DNA from: Bacillota bacterium | Lineage (GTDB): Bacteria > Bacillota > Clostridia > Acetivibrionales > DSM-1351 | Assembly: GCA_023391425.1 (NCBI GenBank) | Contig: JAEWAX010000158.1 | Location: 57,662-121,661, forward strand | Length of the DNA stretch: 64,000 bases | Reading direction: 5' to 3' | In this document: positions 8,751-17,293 of the stretch, one piece after another | Layout: every line of letters begins with the position of its first letter | Numbering within the stretch: the first letter of the stretch is position 1 | Notes under the pieces: generated by a model | What the model was told of the DNA's origin: nothing | The model's database searches: none | Seen by the model: only the letters and a program-made list of their open reading frames with translations | Position numbers and translations under genes: made by a program

Positions 8751-8778
8751 AAGGGGAAAGGCAGCTGCCTTTCCCCTT
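8751..8778. promoter_or_regulatory. Perfect 28-bp palindrome between nupN and nupO
   Basis: The half-site AAGGGGAAAGGCAG is followed directly by its exact complement. No T-run follows on either strand, so it is a poor terminator. Its place after the binding-protein gene fits an mRNA-processing or 3'-protecting hairpin that would let the lipoprotein be made in excess over the membrane parts. Confidence 0.7.
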
Positions 8779-8884
8779 GGTGACCTATACAAACTAATTT
8801 GCATTTAAAAATGTCTTTTGTATATTTTAAATGCGAAACAGTATCACATAAGGCTAAGGCCAGTATGTTTTAGGTGAACAATTA

Positions 8885-10024
8885 TTATCTAACTATAACA
8901 GTGACCTTTTTAAGATTAAGATTTGAAATAAGCTCTTTATCTGTTGCGTAACCTTTAGCATCAGCAACTTTGAATGTACGAACAAGCTTTACCGATCCGT
9001 CTACAAGAGTTTTGTAAACAGTATCATAATCTGCTTTAGAAAAAGATTTAAACCTATCAAAAGCATTAGCATTTTTATCTCCAATTACTGTTATAGGAAG
9101 ACCTACACCATTATTGGATGCACTAAAGTATGTAGTCTTGCCTGCATAAGTGCTCCAACTATTATTCTTATAAATAGACTCAAGGACTTGGATAACGGAA
9201 GCACCAAGGCCCTTGGTTGCAGATGTAATAACTGTTTCACTATCATATCTTTGGTCAGTGTCAACGCCAATAACCTTTTTCCCTGCTTCTGCAGCAGCAG
9301 ACATAACACTCTTACCTACAGAACCACCGCAGGCAAATATAACTTCTGTACCTTGCTGATACATTGTTTTTGCAGTAGCTTTATTGGTATCTGTTTCAGC
9401 AAAATCGCCCGTATAATGGTATATAGCCGAAATTGTTCCATCTGCAAGACCTAATTTTGTAGCAGCTGCCTCAGCCCCCTGCAAATATCCATAGCCAAAT
9501 GCTTGTACAGCAGGAACTGCCATACCACCCATAAAGCCAAGTTTCGTCATACCATCTGCAACCGCAGCATAGCCTGCAAGAAAGCCTGACTGTTCCTCAG
9601 AGTACATTATGCTTGCTACATTTCCTTTTGTTTCATAGGTTTTGTAGTCTGCAGTATGTGGTGCACCATCTAAAAGTATGAACTTAACATCTGGGTATTT
9701 AGTCTGTGCTTCATAAATAGGAACCTCAAACAGGTAACCAGGTGTTACAACAACCTTAGCACCACCAGTCACAGCCAAATCAATAGCCGCAAGGTAACCT
9801 GCATCAGATGCTTCCTCAGGCTTATAATACTTGTGAGTAACATCATTTGCTTTAGCAAATTCAACTACACCTTCCCATGAACCTTGATTAAAGGATTTGT
9901 CATCAATGTTGCCTTTGTCAGTTATCAGTGCAATTTCAAAACCTTTGCTGGTAGCACTTCCACAGCCTACTAACATAGTACATACTAGTGTAAGAGCCAC
10001 CACTATTGCCAGAATCCTCTTCAT
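8885..10024 (-). CDS. nupN: BMP-family nucleoside-binding lipoprotein (NupN-like)
   Basis: 379 residues with a lipoprotein signal peptide and lipobox (LVCTMLVGC, Cys near residue 21). A basic-membrane-protein/PnrA fold follows: IALITDKGNIDDKSFNQGSWEG at the start, then GGMAVPAVQAFGYGYLQGAE and VIGVDTDQ. The family binds purine or other nucleosides outside the cell and delivers them to the NupOPQ importer encoded directly downstream. A clear AGGAGG site precedes the ATG. The 10025-10269 upstream region carries no purine riboswitch that could be recognised. Confidence 0.9.
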   Translation of the reverse strand: MKRILAIVVALTLVCTMLVGCGSATSKGFEIALITDKGNIDDKSFNQGSWEGVVEFAKANDVTHKYYKPEEASDAGYLAAIDLAVTGGAKVVVTPGYLFEVPIYEAQTKYPDVKFILLDGAPHTADYKTYETKGNVASIMYSEEQSGFLAGYAAVADGMTKLGFMGGMAVPAVQAFGYGYLQGAEAAATKLGLADGTISAIYHYTGDFAETDTNKATAKTMYQQGTEVIFACGGSVGKSVMSAAAEAGKKVIGVDTDQRYDSETVITSATKGLGASVIQVLESIYKNNSWSTYAGKTTYFSASNNGVGLPITVIGDKNANAFDRFKSFSKADYDTVYKTLVDGSVKLVRTFKVADAKGYATDKELISNLNLKKVTVIVR

Positions 10025-10269
10025 AAAAAAGCCCTCCTATTTTTTATATAAAATTTATCCCCTAACTATAATGTAGATATTTCATTAAAAAAATAGAACT
10101 AGTATGCAGTTGATGGTTGAGTTGATTTTAAAGAAAGTTTGATAGATTGATTATTGTTCTTGATTTATGTAGTGTTTAGAGAATCAAGATTTGATTTGTA
10201 TAGTATTTGTAAAAATTGTATTCTTGTAACATTTCCCAAACAATAAGTACAGCAACCCCCTTATACTAG
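10025..10269. other. Leader/promoter region of the nup operon
   Basis: No gene. There is one inverted repeat, TCTTGATT (10158-10165) and AATCAAGA (10182-10189), which could be an operator. No clear -35/-10 pair was settled on. Confidence 0.35.
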
Positions 10270-10308
10270 TATGGGGAAGTATCAAATTGATAATGATACT
10301 TCCCCATA
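10270..10308 (-). terminator. Hairpin behind the acyl-CoA synthetase gene
   Basis: The 15-bp arms TATGGGGAAGTATCA and TGATACTTCCCCATA enclose a 9-nt loop, 26 bp after the stop. The T-run is weak, so it may act as a partial terminator or 3' stabiliser. Confidence 0.6.
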
Positions 10309-10333
10309 GTTATACTTGCTGTTTATCTGATGT

Positions 10334-12169
10334 TTACCTCATGAGCTTTTCAATATTTTGGCCATTTGCCTTTCTCATATTTGTATCTGCTTTTTCAAGT
10401 GTATCCATTATTTTTTTATATTCCAACGGTCTTTTAATTTTCAACGTTGTTGTCTTAATTAAGTCCTCATAACTTACAACAAAATACCTTATCATTTTGT
10501 ATTGGGGAATATCCTGATTAATCTTCTTTATTTCTTTTTGCAATATGTCTGATAGCTCATCTTCACTAGGTACACTACCATATTTTTCATTTATTATAGT
10601 TTCATTCAATATTAGCTTAGCACAAACCTGAATATCACCATCAGGTGCAATATTTCCCCATACAAAGGATTCTTTCACACCCTCTATATTATTTAACAGC
10701 AGTTCGTATTCCTCTGGAAACGCCTTTTTCCCATTTGTTAGAACTATCATGGACTTTGCCCTACCTGTTATTGTAACGAAGCCATCGTCATCAATAAAGC
10801 CTAAGTCTCCAGTGTGAAACCAACCATCCCTGTCTATTGACTCTCTTGTAGCTTCCTCATCCTCGTAATAACCTAACATTACATTTGGTCCTTTTGTAAT
10901 AATTTCACCCATTCCACTTTCATCAGGGTTATCTATTGCAACTTCAATCCCCCTCATCGGTTGTCCAACTGTACCAGCCTTATTATAAAAATCATTATTA
11001 GCAGCTACAACAGGAGATGTCTCAGTTAATCCATATCCCTGTATTACGTTGAGTCCAAGCATACCAAATCCAGAAATTATTTCTTTATCAATAGGAGCAG
11101 CACCTGAAACAGCAAGTCTTAGGTTGGGTCCAATCTGATCCAAAATCCTCTTAAAAAAAGTTCTCCTTAAATCTATCCCTATTGTCTGTAAAGCATTGGA
11201 AACCTTACTTAATGTTCGAATTTGTTTTTCCTTACCCGATTTTTTAATGCCCTCTTGCATTTTTTTATAAATTGCCTCCAAAATAGCAGGTACAACTACA
11301 AGTATTGATACATTAAACTCCTTCAGATTTTTTGCTATATGCTTTATACCTTCACAATAAGCAATACAAACACCATTTTTAATCATAAATAACATACCAA
11401 TAGACAGCTCAAAGGTATGATGTAAGGGCAAAATTGACAAATGTACATCATTTGGGTATACCTTAATGATTGATGTGATAGAACTGACATCTGAACATAT
11501 ATTACGCTGACTCAGCATTACACCCTTGGACATACTTGTGGTACCGGATGTAAACAGAAGTACTGATAGCTCCTCAGAATCTACCCTTGCATCTAAGAAG
11601 CTGTTATTGCCGCTTTCTAATAGCTTTTTACCTTGCTCTATAAGCACTTGTATGCTCGTAAAATCGGAGGGGTAATTTCCTTCAAGCCTATCCATACAGA
11701 TAAATTGTTGAATATTTGTATTCTTTTTTGAAAGTTCAAGCATTTCTTTATCAAAATGATTACTATAAAAAATAGCGTCAACTTTTCCCCTGTTTATCAA
11801 TTTCTCTATTTCAACTTCAGGAAGATGTTTATCCAGAGGAACAGCAATTCCAGTTCCATTTACAACTGAAAAAAAGCTGACAGCCCATTCGTATCTGTTT
11901 TCTCCAATAATAGCAAATCTCTTATCCTTTAGTCCTAATTGATGTAGTGACGTACCAAGAGCATCAATTTCAGCTCCAAACTCAATATACGATTTATTAA
12001 ATATAGCTTTACCAATTTTGTATTTGAATGCAGGCTTACTTTGAAACTGCTTAATACTACTTTGAATAAGTTCTTTAAAGCTGTTGACTTGAGCATTTTC
12101 GTAGTAGCCCAAACCAGTTACTGTTTTCCTACCGTCCTTGCTTGATAAAATAATTCCATTTTTGTCCAT
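10334..12169 (-). CDS. AMP-forming long-chain acyl-CoA synthetase-like enzyme
   Basis: A 611-residue ANL-superfamily adenylating enzyme. The AMP-binding P-loop is LLFTSGTTSMSKGVML, the A5 motif is QGYGLTETSPV, and the hinge/adenylate motif is GWFHTGDLGFIDDDGFVTITGR. The catalytic Lys region near the C-terminus is YKMIRYFVV...TTTLKIKRP. It would activate a carboxylic (probably fatty) acid with ATP and CoA. The start at 12169 (MDKNGIIL) is favoured by an AAGGAGATT site; an upstream in-frame ATG adds 12 residues without one. It is monocistronic and its substrate cannot be inferred from the neighbours. Confidence 0.88.
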   Translation of the reverse strand: MDKNGIILSSKDGRKTVTGLGYYENAQVNSFKELIQSSIKQFQSKPAFKYKIGKAIFNKSYIEFGAEIDALGTSLHQLGLKDKRFAIIGENRYEWAVSFFSVVNGTGIAVPLDKHLPEVEIEKLINRGKVDAIFYSNHFDKEMLELSKKNTNIQQFICMDRLEGNYPSDFTSIQVLIEQGKKLLESGNNSFLDARVDSEELSVLLFTSGTTSMSKGVMLSQRNICSDVSSITSIIKVYPNDVHLSILPLHHTFELSIGMLFMIKNGVCIAYCEGIKHIAKNLKEFNVSILVVVPAILEAIYKKMQEGIKKSGKEKQIRTLSKVSNALQTIGIDLRRTFFKRILDQIGPNLRLAVSGAAPIDKEIISGFGMLGLNVIQGYGLTETSPVVAANNDFYNKAGTVGQPMRGIEVAIDNPDESGMGEIITKGPNVMLGYYEDEEATRESIDRDGWFHTGDLGFIDDDGFVTITGRAKSMIVLTNGKKAFPEEYELLLNNIEGVKESFVWGNIAPDGDIQVCAKLILNETIINEKYGSVPSEDELSDILQKEIKKINQDIPQYKMIRYFVVSYEDLIKTTTLKIKRPLEYKKIMDTLEKADTNMRKANGQNIEKLMR

Positions 12170-12514
12170 AGCTAATCTCCTTCGAGAATACAAATTAAGC
12201 TCCATATCATTACCAATATGCTACATAAAAAATAATCCAGTATCACTTGTATTGAATTTTGTCTTTTAAATAATTAGTACCAGGTAATAATTATTATTAT
12301 AATATAATATTACCCTTCAATCAAACAAATTATTTTATTTATTGTTTGAATTAGTATTATTATGCTTTATACCATTCTTTGCTATCCAGAATTCTTATAC
12401 CTGAATCTATAAAATTATTTATTGAAAACACCTTACATCAATGATAAATTAAAATATAAGCAGATATGTTTACTTGAATTTATACCGCAAGTGCAGCGGC
12501 GAATGGAGGTCAAA

Positions 12515-13159
12515 ATGTCTAATAAAGTCTTGAAATTAACTTTCGGTGAGGAGCTTGCTAATGCTATAACACACGGCATTCCAGCTTTGCTTATTTTGTT
12601 TTCCTTTCCTTTTGTAATTATAACAGCTTATACCAAAGGTACTCTTATTGATGTGGCAAGTGTGACAGTATTTTGCATATGCGTTTTTCTTATGTTTTTG
12701 ATGTCGACAATTTATCATATTATGGAGCATGACACTAAGCATAAACAAGTAATGAAAATAATGGACCATATTTTTATTTATGTTGCTATTGCTGGAACTT
12801 ACACACCAATCGCTGCTTCAGTCATCGGAGGTTGGCAAGCTGTAGTTTTACTTACTATTCAATGGGCTATGGTTATATTTGGAGTTTTGTACAAGTCATT
12901 ATCACGTAATTCTATACCCAAAATTTCATTGATGATATATCTTGTAATGGGTTGGAGTATTGTTATATTTATGCCTTTATTTTTTAAAAGAGCAAATCCA
13001 ACAATGTTTTGGTTAATATTTGCAGGTGGTATATTTTACTCTGTTGGAGCAGCTATATATGCTAAGAAGGGGTTCAAATATCACCACATGGTTTGGCATA
13101 TATTTGTTTTTCTAGGTGTTTTGACTCATTATATCGGGATCTGCTTTTTTATGTATTGA
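12515..13159 (+). CDS. Hemolysin III / PAQR-family membrane protein (YqfA-like)
   Basis: 214 residues with seven hydrophobic segments and the PAQR signatures: GEELANAITHGIPA near the start, the Ser/His/Asp pattern STIYHIMEHDTKHKQVMKIMDHIFIYVAIAGTYTP, and the late HMVWHIFVFLGVLTHYIG. These residues form a metal site in the family. The biochemical role in bacteria is unclear, and the name hemolysin III is historical. The start at 12515 follows GGAGG by 6 nt; upstream in-frame starts lack a site. It is transcribed alone, divergent from the acyl-CoA synthetase. Confidence 0.87.
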   Translation: MSNKVLKLTFGEELANAITHGIPALLILFSFPFVIITAYTKGTLIDVASVTVFCICVFLMFLMSTIYHIMEHDTKHKQVMKIMDHIFIYVAIAGTYTPIAASVIGGWQAVVLLTIQWAMVIFGVLYKSLSRNSIPKISLMIYLVMGWSIVIFMPLFFKRANPTMFWLIFAGGIFYSVGAAIYAKKGFKYHHMVWHIFVFLGVLTHYIGICFFMY

Positions 13160-13172
13160 AACGTTTCAACCA

Positions 13173-13219
13173 AAAAAGAACCTCGTTTCAGGGTTTGCCC
13201 ATGATACGAGGTTCTTTTT
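13173..13219. terminator. Bidirectional terminator between hemolysin III and alcohol dehydrogenase genes
   Basis: The arms AAAAAGAACCTCGT and ACGAGGTTCTTTTT form a perfect 14-bp stem with T-runs on both strands, between two convergent genes. Confidence 0.9.
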
Positions 13220-13297
13220 CATTTTTTAATCAACCTTTGCTCGAAGTCAATCCTGTAACTAGTACTGTTTCTAACAAAAAATTGATAGCTTATTTTA

Positions 13298-14497
13298 TTA
13301 AAGTGAGTTTCTATAAATATTCCTTACTGTTTCTTTAGTAGCCTTAACTGGTGCGATTGATAGCAAACCATCCAAGCTTGGAGTTTCAAATGCTAAATTA
13401 ACAAGCTTCTCAACTACACCCTCATCAAAGCCCTCATCCTTAAGACGTGATTTGATACCAATGTCACTAAGCCACTTTCGGAGACTTGCAAATGCCTTAT
13501 CTGCCTCATCAGCTGTTCCCTTAAATCCAGGAAGTATAGGCTCAAATATTTCTGCTAAAACTTCTCCTGATGCAGGATATATTTCTTTTACAACTGCTGG
13601 CAATAACATTGATAATCCCAATCCATGAGCCAAGTCTGGTCGAACAGCGCTAAGAGGATGTTCAAGTGCATGAGTATAGTGAAGTAATCCGTTATCAAAG
13701 GAAGTACCTGCAATTAATGAGGCATATAGAAGATAATATCTTGCTGTAAGGTTTTCAGGTTCTTTTACAGCTATTGGTAAATACTTAGCAACCAATCTAA
13801 TTGTCTCTTTTGCCAAAAGTATCGCCAAAGGATTTGTAACTATTGAAGTTGAAGCTTCAACAACGTGATTGATAGCATCGACTGATACATAAAGTGTTTG
13901 CTCAACTGGTAATTTTGTCATTAAAGCAGGGTCATCTATTGCGAATAATGGATATATACAATCGTAAGCTATTGCTGGTTTGTACTCTTTTTCTGGAATG
14001 CTTACAACAGCAAATCTATCTACTTCAGTTCCTGTTCCATGAGTTAGATTTATTGCAATTACTGGAACTGCTATATCAGGAACAAACTTTAACTCATAAA
14101 GCTCAGTAGCATTTTTTGTTGGGTTTGCAATAAGTATTGCAACGCTCTTTGCTGCATCTATTGGACTTCCTCCACCAATTGCGATAACTGCTTGTGCTCC
14201 AAAGCTTTTTGCCTCAGCAGTTGCTTCATCAACATGACTAACTGTTGGATTTGGAGTAACCTTGCTATAAAGTAAATATTCAATACCATTTGTTTCAAGA
14301 GCTTTCTTAGTTACATCCCAAGCTCCTGTCTTGATATGTGAACCTTTACCTGTCATAACAATTACTTTTTTAATTCCCTTAGAAGATAAATTTGCAGCAA
14401 CGTCAGCCATCTTATTGATAGCCCCTACTCCGAAAAACGTTGTTGTTTTTGCCCTAATTTCAACTACTTGGTTAATATCAATTTTATTTTCCCACAT
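13298..14497 (-). CDS. Iron-containing alcohol dehydrogenase
   Basis: A 399-residue group III alcohol dehydrogenase. The N-terminal dinucleotide domain carries GGGSPIDAAK, and the helical domain carries the metal ligands in DAINHVVEAS (Asp and His), ALEHPLSA (His) and DLAHGLGLS (His). It interconverts aldehydes or ketones and alcohols with NAD(P)H, regenerating oxidised cofactor in fermentation. A CGGAGG site precedes the ATG. The promoter is overlapped by two Rex-like sites (14571, 14594), which fits redox control by the NADH/NAD ratio. The substrate is not known. Confidence 0.9.
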   Translation of the reverse strand: MWENKIDINQVVEIRAKTTTFFGVGAINKMADVAANLSSKGIKKVIVMTGKGSHIKTGAWDVTKKALETNGIEYLLYSKVTPNPTVSHVDEATAEAKSFGAQAVIAIGGGSPIDAAKSVAILIANPTKNATELYELKFVPDIAVPVIAINLTHGTGTEVDRFAVVSIPEKEYKPAIAYDCIYPLFAIDDPALMTKLPVEQTLYVSVDAINHVVEASTSIVTNPLAILLAKETIRLVAKYLPIAVKEPENLTARYYLLYASLIAGTSFDNGLLHYTHALEHPLSAVRPDLAHGLGLSMLLPAVVKEIYPASGEVLAEIFEPILPGFKGTADEADKAFASLRKWLSDIGIKSRLKDEGFDEGVVEKLVNLAFETPSLDGLLSIAPVKATKETVRNIYRNSL

Positions 14498-14556
14498 GAT
14501 TTTGAGCCTCCGATAATATATTTTTTGATTTCTTTAGCTAACTATTTTACAAATTT

Positions 14557-14585
14557 ATTGTAAAGCTACATTGTTAAAAAATCAA
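14557..14585 (-). promoter_or_regulatory. Promoter of the alcohol dehydrogenase gene
   Basis: On the minus strand TTGATT (14580-14585) and TACAAT (14557-14562) are separated by 17 bp, about 60 bp before the ATG. The -35 lies inside Rex-like box 1. Confidence 0.55.
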
Positions 14586-14588
14586 CAA
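14571..14588. promoter_or_regulatory. Rex-like operator 1 (TTGTTAAAAAATCAACAA)
   Basis: Matches the clostridial Rex consensus TTGTTAANNNNTTAACAA at 13 of 14 defined bases and overlaps the -35 of the dehydrogenase promoter. Rex binds such sites when NADH is low, blocking transcription. Confidence 0.75.
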
Positions 14589-14593
14589 TGTTA

Positions 14594-14611
14594 TTGTTTA
14601 TTATTTAACAA
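14594..14611. promoter_or_regulatory. Rex-like operator 2 (TTGTTTATTATTTAACAA)
   Basis: A second site matching 13 of 14 defined bases, centred 23 bp (about two helical turns) from box 1, so two Rex dimers could bind on the same DNA face. Confidence 0.7.
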
Positions 14612-14712
14612 TGTCTGTATACCATCATATATTAGCTCTGATTATCTTAATTTTTCACAAGATTGTGAAGTTTTTAACCACTTTATGGTTACCTCTGAGA
14701 GCTACTATTATA

Positions 14713-15294
14713 TTATAATTTTACTTCAAACCACCCCTGTGGATGCTTGCAAACAGGGCATATTCCAGGTGCATCAGTACCCTGATGTATATGCCCGCAG
14801 TTTGTGCAAATCCACTGTACTGGTTGCTTTTTCTTATATAAAGTCTGTTGCTCCAATTCAGATTTTAGTTGATTAAACTTTTGCTCATGCTGCTTTTCTA
14901 TATTAGCTATCATTCTAAAAGCTGCCTCTACTTGTGGAAACCCTTCTTGTTTTGCAACATCTGCAAAAGCCGGGTAAATAGTTGCGCTCTCTTCATGCTC
15001 TCCTTCTGCTGCAGCCTTCAGATTTGCAACTGTATCCCCAAGTTCAAAGGGATAACCTGCATCTACATTCACATTACTGTTACCAGTTCCCATACCATCT
15101 ACTAATAAATCAAAAAATACCTTTGCATGAGCTAACTCATTTCCTGCAATTATTTTAATTTCTTGTTCAATAGCACTATGCCCTTCATGTTTCGCATATT
15201 CTGCATAAAATGTATATCTATTTCTTGCCTGTGATTCTCCTGCAAATGCTCTTGCAAGATTTTCAGATGTTTTTGTTCCTGCCAACTTACCCAT
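14713..15294 (-). CDS. rbr: Classical rubrerythrin
   Basis: 193 residues. The ferritin-like diiron domain comes first (NLARAFAGESQARNRYTFYAEYAK, the E-x-x-H ligands in GNELAHAKVF and NIEKQHEQKF). A C-terminal rubredoxin domain follows with Cys163, Cys166, Cys179 and Cys182 (CTNCGHIHQG, CPVCKHPQ). It reduces hydrogen peroxide in the cytoplasm of anaerobes. An AGGAGG site precedes the ATG. The gene is upstream of the alcohol dehydrogenase in the same orientation, but the 215-bp gap holds a separate promoter, so they are likely separate units. Confidence 0.93.
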   Translation of the reverse strand: MGKLAGTKTSENLARAFAGESQARNRYTFYAEYAKHEGHSAIEQEIKIIAGNELAHAKVFFDLLVDGMGTGNSNVNVDAGYPFELGDTVANLKAAAEGEHEESATIYPAFADVAKQEGFPQVEAAFRMIANIEKQHEQKFNQLKSELEQQTLYKKKQPVQWICTNCGHIHQGTDAPGICPVCKHPQGWFEVKL

Positions 15295-15398
15295 AAATAT
15301 CCTCCTAATTAAGTACTTTAAATTTTATTATTTCCTATAAGAAGATATTTATTCTGGCACTTATTCAATTGTTATATACATTTTTTATTTATATTTTC

Positions 15399-16268
15399 TT
15401 ACTCAAACAACCACAAATATGCATTTGGGAATCTTACTGCAACAGCCGAAATTGAATGTTCACCAGTATCATCTATTGTCAGCATTAATTCATTTTCATT
15501 AAATCCTGCACTTAATAAAAAGTTATAAAATGTTTTAATTTCATATTCAAGATCCTCAGCAAAGTAGTCTTTAATTTCTAATGGTAAGCCCGCCCTTTCT
15601 TTTCTGCCTAGATCCATATATATTTTCATATTATTTTTTTTACAAAATACTTGTTTCAAACTATCTGGCATAATCGCAATAGATTTTAACATTGTAAATG
15701 AAAAGGCACCTATTTTTGAAAAAACATTTTGATATTTAAGGCCTATATATATGGAACAGATTGCTCCAGCAGATATTCCTGCTATTCCCGTATAATTTCT
15801 TCCAGATTTCGTTCTGAAATTAAAATCAATAAAAGGTTTTAACGTTTTTACAATAAATTCTGCATAGGCATCTGTTTTTGGATTAGGGCTAGTTGGACTA
15901 ACTTTTACAGGATTATATTCTTCCCGTCTGAATTTAAAGTCGCTATCAATAGCTACAACGATAACCCCTTTCGTATTTTCTTCTATGAAAAGTTCTTCCA
16001 AAGTCTCATCTACATTCAATTCATGCTTAGAGTCTGTTTGTATATCAAACACTGACTGACCATCATGTATATATAAAACAGGGTACCGATTATATGAATT
16101 CAGGTAATCTGGAGGTAAGTAAACCCAAATTCTCCGACTTCGATTTAGTTGGGGAATATAAAAATCATTAATAATTTTCATATTCCCCTTTATTGTATGA
16201 TATTGACCTTCTAAAGCATCTTTCCAGTCAACTATATTATATTCACCATATGTATTACTGTTTTGCAT
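15399..16268 (-). CDS. Putative esterase, enterochelin-esterase/esterase-D type alpha/beta hydrolase
   Basis: A 289-residue soluble protein without a signal peptide. The segment RSRRIWVYLPPDYLNSYNRYPVLYIHDGQSVFD is the typical opening of this esterase group. The nucleophile elbow is GISAG, and a late His (GEHSISAVAVRFPNAYLWLF) fits the catalytic triad. Members cleave esters of siderophores, sugars or S-formylglutathione, and the substrate here is unknown. A GGAG site lies 7 nt before the ATG. The EamA gene lies just upstream (24 bp gap), so they may share a transcript. Confidence 0.75.
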   Translation of the reverse strand: MQNSNTYGEYNIVDWKDALEGQYHTIKGNMKIINDFYIPQLNRSRRIWVYLPPDYLNSYNRYPVLYIHDGQSVFDIQTDSKHELNVDETLEELFIEENTKGVIVVAIDSDFKFRREEYNPVKVSPTSPNPKTDAYAEFIVKTLKPFIDFNFRTKSGRNYTGIAGISAGAICSIYIGLKYQNVFSKIGAFSFTMLKSIAIMPDSLKQVFCKKNNMKIYMDLGRKERAGLPLEIKDYFAEDLEYEIKTFYNFLLSAGFNENELMLTIDDTGEHSISAVAVRFPNAYLWLFE

Positions 16269-16291
16269 ATACTATCTCCTTTGCATATTTA

Positions 16292-17167
16292 TTATTGTTT
16301 TGTTAAAATTTTAAGAACGTTAACTGAAGAAGTCTTTTTTTTTGATGTTATATTGAAATATAGCCCAATAATAATTAGCAAAGTCCCTACAAAAAACTCC
16401 CACCCTAATTTTTCACCTAAAAAACTGGTAAGGATTATGGTAATCGGTATTTTCAAATAAGATATCATACTACCTTCAGTTGCAGAAACATATTTGTACC
16501 CGTCTGTCATAAATAATTGAGCCAGAAAAGAAGTCAGCCCTATCATAAAAAGTAAAAAAAATGAATATAGACTTATTTTAGTTATTTCTCCTAATGAAAA
16601 AGGAATTAATAGGAGTCCCATAAAGCATGCAGATAAGTAAACAATAGCAGGATGTTCATTTTGACTTGATTCTTTTGTATAATGAGTTGCAATTCCCATT
16701 ATTATTCCGCTTAGTATACCGATAATATCTCCTAAAACACGATAATGATTACCATCATAAAATACAATAAAAATACCTATTACACATAGGCCAAGGCCTA
16801 TTATACCCTTTTTGTGTATTTGTTCTTTGAAAAAAAGCATCCCGAATATTAGAACAAAAACAGGATACATATTGTTTAAAAGCGTTGCTCTACCGCTATT
16901 TGTCATTTCAATAGCTAGATAGAAAAGTACCATTGATATAAATCCCGTAATTCCTCTCAATACCCATGAAAATTTGTTTTGTACTTTAAACTTCTGCTTC
17001 GATACTATCAGAATACCAAAACCTAAAGCAATCCCTATGACAAACCTAAACAATGAAACAAAGAAACTACTAAATTCACTAGATACGAACTTTACCAATA
17101 CAGAACTAATAGCAAAGAATAGACATGATATAAAAATATATAATTGACCTTTCAACTTGGGCTCCAT
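16292..17167 (-). CDS. EamA/DMT-family transporter
   Basis: 291 residues with ten predicted transmembrane helices in two repeated EamA halves (GQLYIFISCLFFAISSVLVKFV, and a second half starting near ATHYTKESSQNEHPAIVYLSACF). Drug/metabolite exporters of this class move amino acids or other small metabolites. The start at 17167 (MEPKLKG) follows GGAGG by 7 nt. It is divergent from a MocR regulator with 126 bp between the starts, which suggests that MocR controls it. Confidence 0.82.
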   Translation of the reverse strand: MEPKLKGQLYIFISCLFFAISSVLVKFVSSEFSSFFVSLFRFVIGIALGFGILIVSKQKFKVQNKFSWVLRGITGFISMVLFYLAIEMTNSGRATLLNNMYPVFVLIFGMLFFKEQIHKKGIIGLGLCVIGIFIVFYDGNHYRVLGDIIGILSGIIMGIATHYTKESSQNEHPAIVYLSACFMGLLLIPFSLGEITKISLYSFFLLFMIGLTSFLAQLFMTDGYKYVSATEGSMISYLKIPITIILTSFLGEKLGWEFFVGTLLIIIGLYFNITSKKKTSSVNVLKILTKQ

Positions 17168-17293
17168 AAAACAGCCTCCTTCTATACTCAATTTTATTTA
17201 TTTATGTTATATTATAAAATATAGCGATATACAGTTTAGTATACAACCATGATTTTCACAATCTGTATGCTAACAGATTCTCGAGGTGATAAA

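Noticed and set aside
10025..10269. Possible purine riboswitch before the nucleoside importer
   Set aside because: The conserved junction bases of purine riboswitches were looked for on the minus strand and not found.
13156..13169. TTGAAACGTTTCAA palindrome as a CcpA cre site
   Set aside because: It is one base shorter than the cre pattern and lies over the end of the hemolysin III gene, not before a promoter.
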